Shown: positions 52,855 to 63,954 of the stretch, piece by piece
Position numbering within the stretch: the first letter of the stretch is position 1
How the letters are laid out: each line of letters starts with the position of its first letter
DNA from: Oscheius tipulae
Lineage: Eukaryota; Nematoda; Chromadorea; Rhabditida; Rhabditidae
Direction: 5' to 3'
DNA length: 64,000 nucleotides
Assembly: GCA_037178975.1 (NCBI GenBank)
Contig: JASJZH010000005.1
Location: 7,650,501-7,714,500, forward strand
Notes under the pieces: model-generated
Told to the model about the DNA's origin: nothing
Seen by the model: the letters and a program-made list of their open reading frames with translations, nothing else
The model's database searches: none
Program-made: the position numbers and the translations under genes

Positions 52855-53609
52855 GATCTCTTTGAGATTTTTGATTCAACTGCTGCAAGCACAGCGTTTT
52901 AACTCCAGCTTCCATGAGAACGCCTTAAGTTCTATGGAAGCTGGAGTTAATTTGTTATTTTCTGTTTTCTCCTCTACTTTTCTACCTGCCGAAATAATCC
53001 GCAGAAGCGCGACTTTACAGAAGAAAAAAAGGCTCGTTGCTGGTAAGGGCCTAGTGCAGAATCAGAGGTCTTATGCAGAATTGAAGGTCTTAGACTTTTT
53101 TTTCGATGATTTCACCCGAATTAAAGAGTTTTTAACCCGAAGCGAGAGGAATATTATATATTTAGGCTTAGTGCCGATATACCATTACCTGATGCGCAGC
53201 TTAGCCCACTTCAGTACATTCACAAAAAATGAAGTCTTTGAGTCTCCAGCGCTTTTCCGTTTCTTCAATTCCCCCAGTTGTGACTTGCCTCTCTACTTGT
53301 TCATTATTCACTAAATAAACAGTTTACTCTAAAGAGATCTGTCAATTGAATCAACGTCTCTTACATTTTGAAAAAATGTGAAAAAGAAACAAACAAAAAA
53401 ATTTTCCGTCGAACATTCTGGCTGGAATGCAGCTGATTCCGCAGAAGTTTGAATGAGAACAGCAAGGAAACTTTCAGTTTGAGAGATGAAAGATGAGAGA
53501 ACGAAGATTGATTAAATGAGTAACTGCTTCCGTTCCAAATAACTAAAAAGATAAGTAACAATTCATTGCAAGCTAGGCGGAAAAGGTAACAATAATGTGG
53601 GGAATGGGA

Positions 53610-54408
53610 TTAGGAGAACTTATCGAGGAGGATCGAGATATCATGCTGGTTAAGCTGGAACAGTAGCTGTCCATCAGGGGTATCTTCCTTGTGCATCGCA
53701 TTCAGCCATGTTTTGTAGTTTTCCTTGCTGAAGCTAGGCTAAAACAACAAACCAGTTTGAAGAGTTAGAAGACAACGTACAAATCCACCAACAAACATCT
53801 TCTTTTGAAAGGCGAACATGTAGAGATTGAGACAAAAGTAGCAACCGCTTTTCCCACAAACAATTTCGCAAAACATTTCAGCAAGACAATGCAAAATTAG
53901 TTTAGTAACGTTGAAGCGGTCAGCTACGGTGCAGAGCTCATTGAGAAAGTTCAAAGCATCTGAAGGAAAATTAACAAGGTCAATCGGAGAACATACTCTT
54001 ATTGTAGTCTACCATTTTTATAATGTCAGTACCGTATTCGTGGAAGTAGGCATCACAGCCTTGTATGTGATTAAAGAGGATGTTATCAGAGTTCAACGCG
54101 TTATATTCCGACATTCTGCCGTAGTACATGATTTCCAGAATCTTATTGAAAATGTCGACAGAGACGTCCTTGATCTCGACGCGATTTTCCCTGGCCTGAG
54201 ATTTCATACCATCAGCAAAAGTGGGCATCCAAACCATTTTGAAGTCGCCCAACAGCATAGCCTTGAATACGTCGGAATGAGCGGCCAAAACCATTCTATG
54301 AACCTTGAAATCTTGCTCCTCAATGAAAAGAGTGAGATCGGAGATGGATGCATCGCCGAATGTGATTGGAGTCGGCCTTCTCTTTCTTTTAGCGGACGGA
54401 TCGGCCAT
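53610..54408 (-). CDS. BTB/POZ-domain protein
   Basis: Exons 54408-53997, 53959-53781 and 53738-53610 give 239 residues. The BTB fold reads ISDLTLFIEEQDFKVHRMVL then AAHSDVFKAMLLGDFK and, after it, VEIKDVSVDIFNKILEIMYY. A short BACK-like helix pair follows (FLNELCTVADRFNVTKLI). This resembles the BTB half of the MATH-BTB family widely expanded in nematodes, here without a MATH domain. Such proteins are Cul3 ubiquitin-ligase adaptors. The N-terminal RKRRPTPITF is basic. It has a clearly decayed neighbour at 54590-55172 and another at 24600-25195. Phases are consistent and there is no internal stop, so it is taken as intact. Confidence 0.82.
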
Positions 54409-54589
54409 TTTGACTGGACAGCAGCCGATTTCTCAGAAACCCGGAAAGAGGAAGAAGGAATGAGAAGAAAAGTGAGGATCGAATCCAGATGAGAAACTGG
54501 CCCCTTCAGCAATAACCAGAGAAATGCGTAACAATTCATTGTAAACTAAGCGGAAAAAGTAACAATGTGAGAAATGGTATTAGGTGAAC

Positions 54590-55172
54590 TTCTTGATGAT
54601 GGTAGAAATATTGTACTAAACGAGCTGGAACATCAGCTTTACTCACAAAGTTATCGCAAAACATCTTCTTTTGAAGGGTGAACAGGTTGAGACACAAATA
54701 GAATTTGTTTTGACCGCATATAACCCGTTGAACATTTTTTCTAGACAATTTCCCACCAAATACGTGACATAGAAGCGGTCAGCTGCGGCCCAAAGCTCAT
54801 TCACGAAATTCTAAACTTCTGAAAAAGTATTCACAAGGGTCCCTTGGAAGGCTTTCTCTGACTGGGGTTTCCCATCTTCCTAATGTCTGTTCCGTCGTCA
54901 TGAAAATAAGACTGCTTATTATGACCAAATTTGATGGAGGTAGCAGATTTCATATCGTCATGCTCCGACATTCTGCTGTAGTATGTAATTTCTACAACAG
55001 ATCTCCTTGAAGTCGCCTAACAGCATGACCTTGAAAACTTCGGGATGCATAGCGAGACCAATCTGTGAACCTTGAAGGGATTTCGACGAAGAAAGTGACA
55101 TCGGAGATGGATTCACCATCGAATGTGATAGGAGCTGGCCGTTTCTTTTTTACAGCAGGCGGATCGGACATC
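54590..55172 (-). pseudogene. decayed BTB/POZ gene, tandem neighbour
   Basis: The minus strand begins MSDPPAVKKKRPAPITFDGE then SISDVTFFVE, matching the intact gene next door. After about 35 residues the frame shifts and then breaks repeatedly. Remnants of the middle and of the last exon are visible at 54950-54600. No continuous product is possible. Confidence 0.75.
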
Positions 55173-55608
55173 CTGACTGTAAAAAGGTGTTTTTTTTTTT
55201 TTTTAGAAATTTGGGAAGGAAAAGAGTATGAAAGTTTGCAGAAAGCATCTAATAAAAAGTCGAAACATATCCAGTAGATGCGCCAGAAGGCCTTGATTGT
55301 TGACCAAAAGCGCGCGGTCAATTCAGAACGAGATTGGCTGGACATACTGTAGAATTTTTCTTCGCGGGACATTTATTTCTTGTCAGCCTTTTTTTGTTGT
55401 CATTGGCTATATTTGTATCGTTTCTACATCTTCGAGAGTGAAAACCAGGTGACAGTTCTGTGATAGGCGGGGTAGGGCGGCGTCAAACAAAGAAAAAACC
55501 TTCTCAAGTCGAGCGATTTATATCCCTGTTTGTTTGACTAACACAAAGAAAATAACCGTAAAAAAACGTGAGAAAATTGATGGAAAGAAAACTGCGAAAA
55601 TCCGCCGT

Positions 55609-55922
55609 GTGTTACGCGCATGCAAAAGGCGTCGCCACTTTTTCTCGTGCCAATTTCCTATTTCGAGGGCGGGAATTCAAAATTAGTTCTCCAGCCGCCT
55701 TTTAAAATAAATTTGAGGTATACGATACCCTGCGCCAAAACCGGTTTAAACCATGTTTTCTGTAGGATACTGTACTTAAGAAAACGAGCGGCATTTGCGC
55801 TCGGTTTGAAAAAGTGGCGACGCGCATAACACGCCGTGCCACGGTCAATTTTGAATTCCCGCCCTCGAAATAAGAAATTGGCGCGAGAAAAAGTGGCGAC
55901 GCCTTTTGCATGCGCGTAACAC
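55609..55922. mobile_element. MITE-like element with about 75-bp TIRs, family E
   Basis: Ends GTGTTACGCGCATGCAAAAG and its inverse are near-identical over about 75 bp (about two mismatches), continuing through GCGTCGCCACTTTTTCTCG. An extra partial inverted unit lies inside near 55808-55840. Total about 314 bp, no coding capacity. Confidence 0.85.
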
Positions 55923-56129
55923 TCTGTGGTGCGTGAAATGACTGACGCGGCGGGTCCCGCGAGGAAAACTTTACAGTATGCCGTCAGTCAATCACGTTCC
56001 TGAACGTACTATACAAGCCTGCCTGGGCTGGCCGTCGCAAATATTTCGGCCAGGGTTGCGATTCCTGCATGCGCCTTGGTCGGGCCGGGCCAATATTTAG
56101 CGCTCAGGGTGCGCAACAGAAGTCAGCCA

Positions 56130-56260
56130 GTTCGGGGTCAAGTCTGCATTCTTTTTTCATTTTGCGTTGTTCTGCAAAGTTGTAGCAAATTTCCTGCTCT
56201 ACGATTTTGCAGAACATGGCAAAACTAAAAAAATGTAGTCTTAACTCCCGAGCTGAGCTA
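56130..56260. repeat. foldback repeat family A copy
   Basis: TTGTTCTGCAAAGTTGTAGC then CTCTACGATTTTGCAGAACA and ATGTAGTCTTAACTCCC, about 170 bp upstream of the calmodulin-like ATG. Confidence 0.65.
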
Positions 56261-56434
56261 AATACCCTAAAATGCTGTTTCCACAACGGTAAACATTCGA
56301 TTTTCTCTTAGTTTGAGCAATAGACAAACGTGCCTAAGGCCGCAATCAAAACAAATTTGCAAAAAAAACGCTGAAAATTGTGCTATTCTTTTTTTACTCC
56401 TTTTTCCATTCTGAAATAACTCCATTGATTCAGA

Positions 56435-56968
56435 ATGTCCCAGGAGCAGCTGACGGAAGAGCAAATCGCCGAGTTCAAGGAAGCCTTCAACCTCTTCGAC
56501 AGGGAAGGCAAAGGCGTCATCACCACCAAAGATCTCGGTACCATTATGCGCGCCCTCGGCCAGAATCCCACCGAAGCCGAGCTGCAGCAGCTCATCAACG
56601 AAGTGGACACTGACGGTTTATTTTTCTTACCTTTGAAGTAAAAGCCTTTTCCAGGCAGCGGCACAGTCGACTGCAAGGAATTCATGAGCCTGATGTCGAG
56701 GAAGGTAACCAATGTTGGCGACGACATCAATGAAGTCCGCGAAGCTTTCCGGGTATGTTCATTCTTTACTTCCATCATCTTCCAATTTCAGATTTTCGAC
56801 AAAGACGGCAACGGATTCATCTCTGCTGCCGAGCTTCGTCACGTCATGACGAACCTCGGTGAGAAGCTAACTGATGAGGAAGTCGACGAGATGATGCGCG
56901 AGGCCGACATTGACGGAGACGGCCAGGTCAACTACGAAGATTTTGTCGCCATGATGACTAGACGCTAA
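56435..56968 (+). CDS. calmodulin-like protein with degenerate first EF hand
   Basis: Exons 56435-56615, 56655-56752 and 56792-56968 give 151 residues; true calmodulin has 149. The length, the linker and the last 60 residues follow calmodulin ([20 protein letters not shown]). EF hands 2 and 3 keep all ligands. In EF hand 1 the loop is [12 protein letters not shown]: position 3 is Glu, position 5 is Lys instead of an acid or Asn, and position 12 is Asp instead of Glu. EF hand 4 also has Asp at position 12. The first site is thus unlikely to bind calcium normally. This is probably a calmodulin paralogue of the CAL type rather than the housekeeping gene, which should be near-invariant. A polyadenylation signal follows closely. 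Confidence 0.93.
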
Positions 56969-56995
56969 GACCACTTTTTGTGCATGTCAACACTC

Positions 56996-57001
56996 AATAA
57001 A
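56996..57001 (+). terminator. polyadenylation signal, calmodulin-like gene
   Basis: AATAAA 28 nt after the stop codon, at the usual distance. Confidence 0.7.
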
Positions 57002-57197
57002 GATTCTGTATAGCCAAGCTTCGAATCACTTTGTTTCTATCGGCCTGTATTTGTGAGGTTGACAAAGAGAGTCTGAGTCTCGCAGCGAATCTGTAGCCTT
57101 GTCGTGAAAAGTGTGTTCGATAGTTTGAATTCTTATTTTCCTTCGGTTTCGTGCCTCCGATTTCCTCCTTGTTCAAGCAAGCTTTTAGTGTTACGAA

Positions 57198-60100
57198 ATG
57201 GACGACGAGGCCAATGAAAACGGAGCCTCTTCTTCTCACAAGGACCTTACATTGGGCGGCGTCAATGTCGCCGATTATGTTCCTAGTTAGTTGTTGTGCT
57301 CATCGAGTAAAAGCTTCAACTCAGACGATTCGAACGAAACTGATACTGTGCTGAGTCGTTTCGTGCGAAATGAGATCTCGTACAACGAGTTTATGCGTCT
57401 CAGTGGTGGTCGTACGATTGAAGACGAGCTAGTAGATGCAGGTACGGTATTTTCTGTCGATCACTTTTCTAATTCTGTGGCATTCAGACGCTGAAGAGGA
57501 ATTCGATAATGCGGCTGCAGTTGCCGGTCCCTCCACAGCTGCTGGTGGCAATTCAACCACTACTGACGCCGGAGATTTGCCTTTTTTCGTCAGAAATCTC
57601 GTCAAAGAGGTAGCGTTTCCTCGTTACGTGTTATCAGTGCTTTTTTTTAGGTCATTTTGGACGAGAACAACGACAAAAATCCGACGTCTATGACAATTGC
57701 CAAGGCAATAGAAGGTGACGAGCCTCTAATTCCGTCAGAGCAGTCAGCTTTCACGGCTCCAGGTACCCAATTCTTCTATCGAGGTGTAATGTTGGTTCTA
57801 GGGTCAAAAGTTCCCGTGAAGAAGATCCAGAAGACGATGGATGCGCTGCTAGGACAGGCCAATGTCGAGTACGCACGTGGAAACATTCGCGAAGCTCTGG
57901 ATCTCCTGCTGGAGGTCATCAGGACGGATCCTCGCAACGCGGCCGCCTACCAGCAGGTCTCGGACATGTACGACGAGTGTGGCGATCGACAGAAGAGCTT
58001 GCAGTGAGTAGTTTTAGGTCTCCTTTCCTATAAATTTCCCTTTAGATACGGTCTGCTAGCTGCTCATCTGAACCCACGAACCCCGTCGGATTTGTGGATG
58101 CGATGGGGAGATCTGTCTACTGAGTTGAATCTGCTCGAGGAGGCCTCGGCCTGCTACGGACGCGCCATAAAAATCGACATCGGAAACTTTTCCTATTATG
58201 AGAAACGCATCCAGACTCTGGACGCCTTGGGATATCGCCCGCTGGCCATGCGAATGCGCCTCCAGGCCATGCAGGAAATTACCGTGAAGGGCAACGAAAT
58301 ATCGTGGAAATGGTTCGAGGACACGATCAAAAAGGTAAGGAGATACCTTTTCCGATTGTTACTGCTTTCAGACGGCCGGCTATTACATTGGCGTGAACGA
58401 CGAGGACAAGGCCATCACGTGTCTCGAGATATTCATCACGAGAAGTCGAGAATTCAAGGAGGATGCCAGCTCCCAGCACGAGATCCTCTTGAGTCTGCTT
58501 CTGTCCAAAGAACGATTCATTGAAGCCAGCAGATTCATTTTGGCCTTGGTCGATGGAATCAAGGTGGTCCATCATACGGGTTCAAAGGCCGGAGAACCGG
58601 CTCTAGAAGTGAGTTGTGGGATTGTTTGCTGAAAGAATATCTATTTCCCTTCTCATAGCTCCAGACCCGTTGTCTGAGTTTTGATACTAATGAAGGATCA
58701 CAAACCTGGTCAGGCCAGGTTCGCTCGCATAGGGCGCTCTGGCCAGGGCCAGGTTACTGACAAAAGGCGCCCTCAGCGTGCAAACATGACCGACGCGAAC
58801 ATTTTGGCCGGGTTTGCATTCCAAGACCCCTCACATTTTCACATATTTCAAGCTAACAGTACGACTTTTGACTGTACATCCATCCTTGGTGGAGTTCGCA
58901 AAATGCCAATACACATTATTGAAGGCTGTAATCACCACCCAATTTCCAGATTTTCTTCATCGGAGGTGTCTACTTCGTTCGACCATATCCGCCGCCGGAA
59001 AATGTCGAGTTCGTCGTGGAAGATCACTTTCCGACAGTCATGCTGGCCCGACTTGTCGTCTGCTTCCTCGGAATCGGTCGCAAAGATCTTGCCGAAGTGA
59101 TTTTGTCCTCTACTTCCGTCAGTTATTTGTCCATTTCAGCCCCTAAAAGAGACCCTGCTCCGACGAGATCTCAGTGCTTCCATCCTCGAGCCGCCGATTC
59201 TCGAGGTGGCGAAGTCGTATTTCGTTGCTGGAAATTTCAAGGGATGCAAGGTAATCACTTTTTCTTAATCGTTAACAAAAAAAACAATCCCAGCAATTTG
59301 TCGAGAAGGTCTCAAATTTCGAGAACATGGCTGAGAATCCCGAGCTGCAGTTCGTCTACGGAAATGCTCTTTCGTCGCTGAAGGATTACAAAAACGCGGC
59401 TGAGGCATTCGAAAGATGTCTTGACGTAGCTTTGAAGCATTCGTCGCTGTATATTCACCAATTTACAGTTTCTACCCACACACGTGGATGCCCGTATCAA
59501 TCTGGCCGGTCTCCAGTTGAAGGCCGGAAACACCGATCTCGCGCTGTCCACACTCCAGGGCTTCGATCTGGATGCGTGTTCGAACCTACCGGTATGTCAT
59601 TGTGTGCGCTGTTTTTCCTACGGTGTGAGACGCTCTAGTGCGGTCTCGCGGAGCTCGGCCTGTTGCCTAAAAATCTCATATATTGTCGCGTACTTGCCCG
59701 TTTTCTCAGGTCATTCACAGTCATGTTTCCAGCGACAAGTTAGCATCGGATAAGACGAGAGAATACCTGAACAAAATGAGAGTCGCGCAGTCAGTCTTTA
59801 AAAGAATTATACAAGGCAGATCACACTTTGTTTTAACAAAACCTCTGATTCCAGGACGAGCGTCTTCTTATACGCCAGGCCGAAGTTCTTTTCGAGAGGA
59901 AGCAACAGGACCAGTTTATCCGCTGTGTCCGAATGCTACTGGTCCCGCACTTCTACGAAATCCACAAGAACCCGGACGTCTTTCAGAAGAGGCGCACGAG
60001 CAAGTCTAATCCAGGTTTTCCTTAGCCCATACCTTCCAAAATCTGCTATATTTCTAGGCCTCCAACTGAGCAACACTCTTCGCACCGTGGCTCTGAACGT

Positions 60101-61667
60101 GATCCAGAACACGGCTTGGGAAAAATTCGTCCGACGACTTGGCTCAGTCGCGGTCAGTAAGGGCCGAACCACCACGGATCTGGACGTGGTGATGCTACAC
60201 GACTACTGCTTCAAGTTGCTCGAGAATCTGGTGGATCAGGAGCGATATCAGGATGCTCTAGTGGTCTGTTGCTACGCCTTCATTCAGCCCAAGATCTGCA
60301 AGACGGACAAGGTCAAGACGTTCAGAGATCTGCTCTACTTTTGTGCCATCAAGGCTGGCAGTTGGCCGTTGGCCTTCGAATTTGTCCGATGGTTCCATGC
60401 TATGAGAACGGTACGTTTTCGGGAAACCTTCCATGATTTTTGGGCTGCCATAAACCTTGCGGTATCCATTGAATCGACAATCATTCAACATGTTCAAACG
60501 CTTTGTAATTGTCTTCTTCCTGAATAGCTTACATTGTACTTTACTATGTTTTTTGCGCAACTGCCACGGAGAAGCGTTTGTGTTCCCTGTTGATTTCGCT
60601 CCGATTGCGCGATCTGCCAAGGCAGAGATCAGTTGACCACTTGTCGGTATATATCAGTGAGAGTGGGATCTGATCGGTTTGTTTAGTAGGAGCAACCGAA
60701 TGATTTTCCTTTTTTTCCTACCGTACCCCGATACAACACTTTATAGTGCTATTTTGGGTCTCTGAGTACGATGAGGGGTTTAGAAAGTCGGAGAAACCAG
60801 TTACTACACTGAACCACTAGAAGTTTGAAATGTAGGCTGGAAGCTCTGTAATTGCAATCGTGTCCATGAGGTTTATGACTGCTATACGCTGTTTTGCTTG
60901 TGTTTTTTTCTATCACTCCATTTTAAGAACGGCGACCAAGAAATCACCGGGCAGCTGCACAAGAGGATCTTCAACGCCATGAACTATGTCTTCTGTCACT
61001 CGCAGAACGTCTCCTATCACCGTTTCATCATGCGCGCCCTGGCCAAATCGCAAGGAAACAATGCTCTTCAGACGATCTCCGGCAACAACTCTCTCATAAC
61101 GGGTACCTATCGTCATGCACTTGGTAATTTTTATGCTTCTCTTCCAAAAAACAGTCTAGGCGAGTACCTCCGCGTCTGGAACATGAACAGAAACAACCCG
61201 CTAATTTGTCTCCTTCTCGCCCTCACCTTCACCCACATGTCATGCAAAAAGGATCTCAGTAGCAGGCATATGATAGCTTTAAGAGTAGACTCTTTTTCGT
61301 AGCACTTTAATCGAGGTTTTTAAGGGAATTGCGTTTATGAAGAAGTACGAAAAGGTCAGAGCATGCTCTCAGGAGGTCTGGTATAATATTGGTCGAATGT
61401 TCCATCAGATGTCCATCATCCCGCTCGCTCTGCACTTTTATAGCAAGGTTTGAACCTTCTCCCCTGTAATTTCAAAAAAGCTTTCAGGTCCTAGAAACCC
61501 CTCCGCCCGAAGTTTTCACGACCGGCCTGGATGGAAACGATGAGCTCTGTCCTCCGGACACGTACGATCTGCGTCCATTCGCTGCCCACAATCTGGCTCT
61601 GATCTACAGAGCCAGCGGAAACGACTACCTCGCCAGACAGGTCTACGAAAAACACCTTCTTGTATAA
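57198..61667 (+). CDS. gtf3c3: general transcription factor IIIC subunit 3 (TFC4-like)
   Basis: Seventeen exons: 57198-57285, 57325-57441, 57488-57609, 57651-58003, 58046-58334, 58372-58608, 58950-59096, 59140-59250, 59294-59425, 59469-59591, 59710-59793, 59855-60014, 60058-60410, 60928-61123, 61160-61265, 61303-61447, 61488-61667; about 980 residues. TPR arrays match GTF3C3: EALDLLLEVIRTDPRNAAAY, LLAAHLNPRTPSDLWMRWGD, AAEAFERCLDFLPTHVDARI and, at the end, SGNNSLITGTYRHALGEYL and ALIYRASGNDYLARQVYEK. This is the TFIIIC subunit that bridges the tRNA-gene box A region to TFIIIB. The N-terminus is acidic, as in relatives. The intron after 61265 appears to use a GC donor. It lies close behind the calmodulin-like gene on the same strand (about 200 bp from its polyadenylation signal). 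Confidence 0.94.
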
Positions 61668-62286
61668 ATTTGTTGCTGCTTTTTTGTACTCGTCAATAAC
61701 ATTTACCCTACTCCCGCTCTTTGGAATCAAGCTCTCAATGGTAGAGTAGGTCGAGAAAGCCGGGGTCCCCGGCCGAAAGTTTCCTGTTTCCAGAGTTTCC
61801 GTTCACCAATGTCTCTTGACTCGAAAGCTTTGAGTAGCAAGTTCATGTCAAGCCGGTTTGAAGACCTATTTTCATGTGTGCAAACTAAAAATTGCATAAA
61901 GGTTGTCTGGTCAAAACCTCTTCCTTTCCACTATGCTTTCGTGGGTCAAATGCATCGAAATCGAAAGACGCAGAGAATGCTATATTCATTCACTGCGCAA
62001 TTTTGCGTCTTGTCGAGCCGTGGTGCCTCCTTTATTACTACCAAGAAGTTGAAGCTACTTCAGGAACCCAACAGTTTTTCTCGATTCTCGATATTTCCTT
62101 AGCATCTTGAGAACACGCTTTGGAAGAGAAATTTTTTTGAAATTGTTTATTCGATTCTTCTTCAGCTCTGTCTTCTTCTAATCATCATGGCGTATCGATG
62201 GAACTCTTCTGACCCCACATTTCGGGTATTATCTGAAAAACAAGGGGTCATAAAGTCAAGGAGAGAAACTGCCATCGTCATCTAGT

Positions 62287-62700
62287 TTGTCCTCGTCGCC
62301 GAAGGAACAGGATCGAAAACAGCAGGCGATGGCAATGCTGGTCGCGAAGGGAACGGGGACAGTGAATGGGACGAGGAGTGGAATCAGTGCCCACATCGGG
62401 AAGCAGCTTTCCTTCGCGGCCGGGAAGTTCGTCTTGACGTCTAGGCTTTTGCCCAGCTGCTGCAGTCAGTGCTGGACACCCAGGTTGCAGTACTGCTCAT
62501 CGTTACAATAGCAGGTCTCGACTGGACCGTCTTGGTAGCATTACCCCCAAGTCTGGCCTTCCGGCCACTTCCATCTTGATCGGATCTTTACTGGCCATCT
62601 TGAAGGTGATCTGACAGCCGTCCGCAGCCTCCTGTTTACCGTCATGCCCATCCTGTAGTCCTCGAAGGAGATGAAGCCGTCGACACAATACAGTACTGCT
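62287..62700 (-). pseudogene. Ly6/three-finger (LU-domain) membrane protein, frame broken
   Basis: The minus strand shows YCVDGFISFEDYRMGMT, ADGCQITFKMASKDPIKMEV and then CYQDGPVETCYCNDEQYCN, the CxCxxDxCN end typical of nematode Ly6-like GPI or membrane proteins. A hydrophobic segment follows (ALIPLLVPFTVPVPFATSIA). The three blocks lie in different frames (shifts near 62643 and 62548), and after YCN a stop lies between that block and the hydrophobic tail. No GT-AG pairs at these points mend it. Either it is a decayed gene or it carries sequence errors. Confidence 0.55.
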
Positions 62701-62994
62701 TCTTCGGGATACCCTAACGATTCAGCAGACAGCTGATCATTGGTAGAACTGAAGTGGGGAGTCTGTTTGATGAACTAAGTGGTAGATACTAAGAGTAGGA
62801 GTCCTTCGGGAAGAACAAGCGTCTGTTTGATCAAAGAACTTTTTTTGAATTATAGTCTTTTAACTACAATACTGGACTAAACGTCCAGACCTGACAAAAG
62901 CTCTATACGAGTCTGATCAGTCAATGATTGAGCTCCGAGAGTTTGTTTCTTCTGCGACCCGACTCCAAGATGGAGCTGGGCCGGAACTCGAAGG

Positions 62995-63954
62995 ATTAAA
63001 AAGATAGTGGATTCACAAGATCGGACAAAAACTCTTTTCTGTGAAGAATGTCGATGTCAACAAGCTTCACAATCTCATTGAGACATCGAGGTGAACTGCC
63101 AGATTTTTCCTCCTTCTCCGCTGCCTTGTACCTCATTTCAATGCTCTCTGGACCAACCTCAGGAGCTATTATCTCGTAAAAAAAATGAAGAAATGTACAT
63201 TTCGGAGTAAAACTAATACGATGATACTCGCAGCATTTGTCAATTGGTCACATTACCCTTCCCTTCACTTGGCCAGTTTCTTGATCGGGGGCCGTCGGGT
63301 CAAAGTCGTCGCCCTTCTCGACCGAGGCACTTTTGTAGCGCACATTCATCATGGACTGTCTGCTCGCTCTCCTGTCTTCTCCGAGATAATTAAAAAGTTT
63401 ACTGGAAAAAAAAACAATCAAGGAGTAACGGAAGAATTAAATGTTATCGGTGTCACCGGAAGCTAGTGAAGCTTCTGAATAGAATGTTTTGTCGAGAAAG
63501 TAAATTGGACGAACCGTATTTGCTCACAGACGGACGAGTCAAGAATGTGATTCCCTTCAGGCCACAGTATTTCTTCCATATCTAAAAAAACAGGTTATTT
63601 GTGATAAAAACCTAAAAATTTGCATGGGCTGCGACGTCCTGGTGTAATGTAGCATTGGAGGCAGAATGTACAAAATGCAGGAGGAGCACTCCATCCATGC
63701 CAAGGAACTGAAATGGCGAGAATTATACAAAAGGAGGGTGCTGAAAAACTTACGTCGTCGACAAGTTTGCGAGCAGCTGGCAGCACCCGTTGCTGCGTTA
63801 GAGAATCGGCCGTTTGTGCCTAAAAAGGGGCTGGTTGGCGCCAGAGAGCAGGGGGACTAACCTTGAGAACGGATTTGACCAAGTTATTACGCTTAGTCCT
63901 GCTCATCCAGCCGATCAGGTAATCCAGAATGTTGGCCACGGTGATGAGGGTCAG
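62995..63954 (-). CDS. innexin (gap-junction protein), 3' exons, gene runs off the window edge
   Basis: Minus-strand exons 63954-63862, 63792-63754, 63707-63636 and 63581-63515 join in phase: the end of the last membrane helix (VANILDYLIGWM), KLVDDFLGMDGVLLLHFV, HSASNATLHQDIW and an LW-like IWKKYCG. This order is the C-terminal innexin signature (FL..DGV..LR..., then a W block). At least two tail exons follow: one about 63367-63320 (VRYKSASVEKGDDFD), and the last about 63167-62995 (RCLNEIVKLVDIDILH). The N-terminal three quarters lie beyond 64000. The innexin call is good; exact exon limits in the tail are less sure. Confidence 0.75.

Noticed and set aside
52862-53314. 150-codon open frame after the small membrane protein
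   Set aside because: AT-rich, starts at the polyadenylation site of the previous gene, no domain; an inverted repeat (ACTCCAGCTTCCAT / ATGGAAGCTGGAGT) lies inside.
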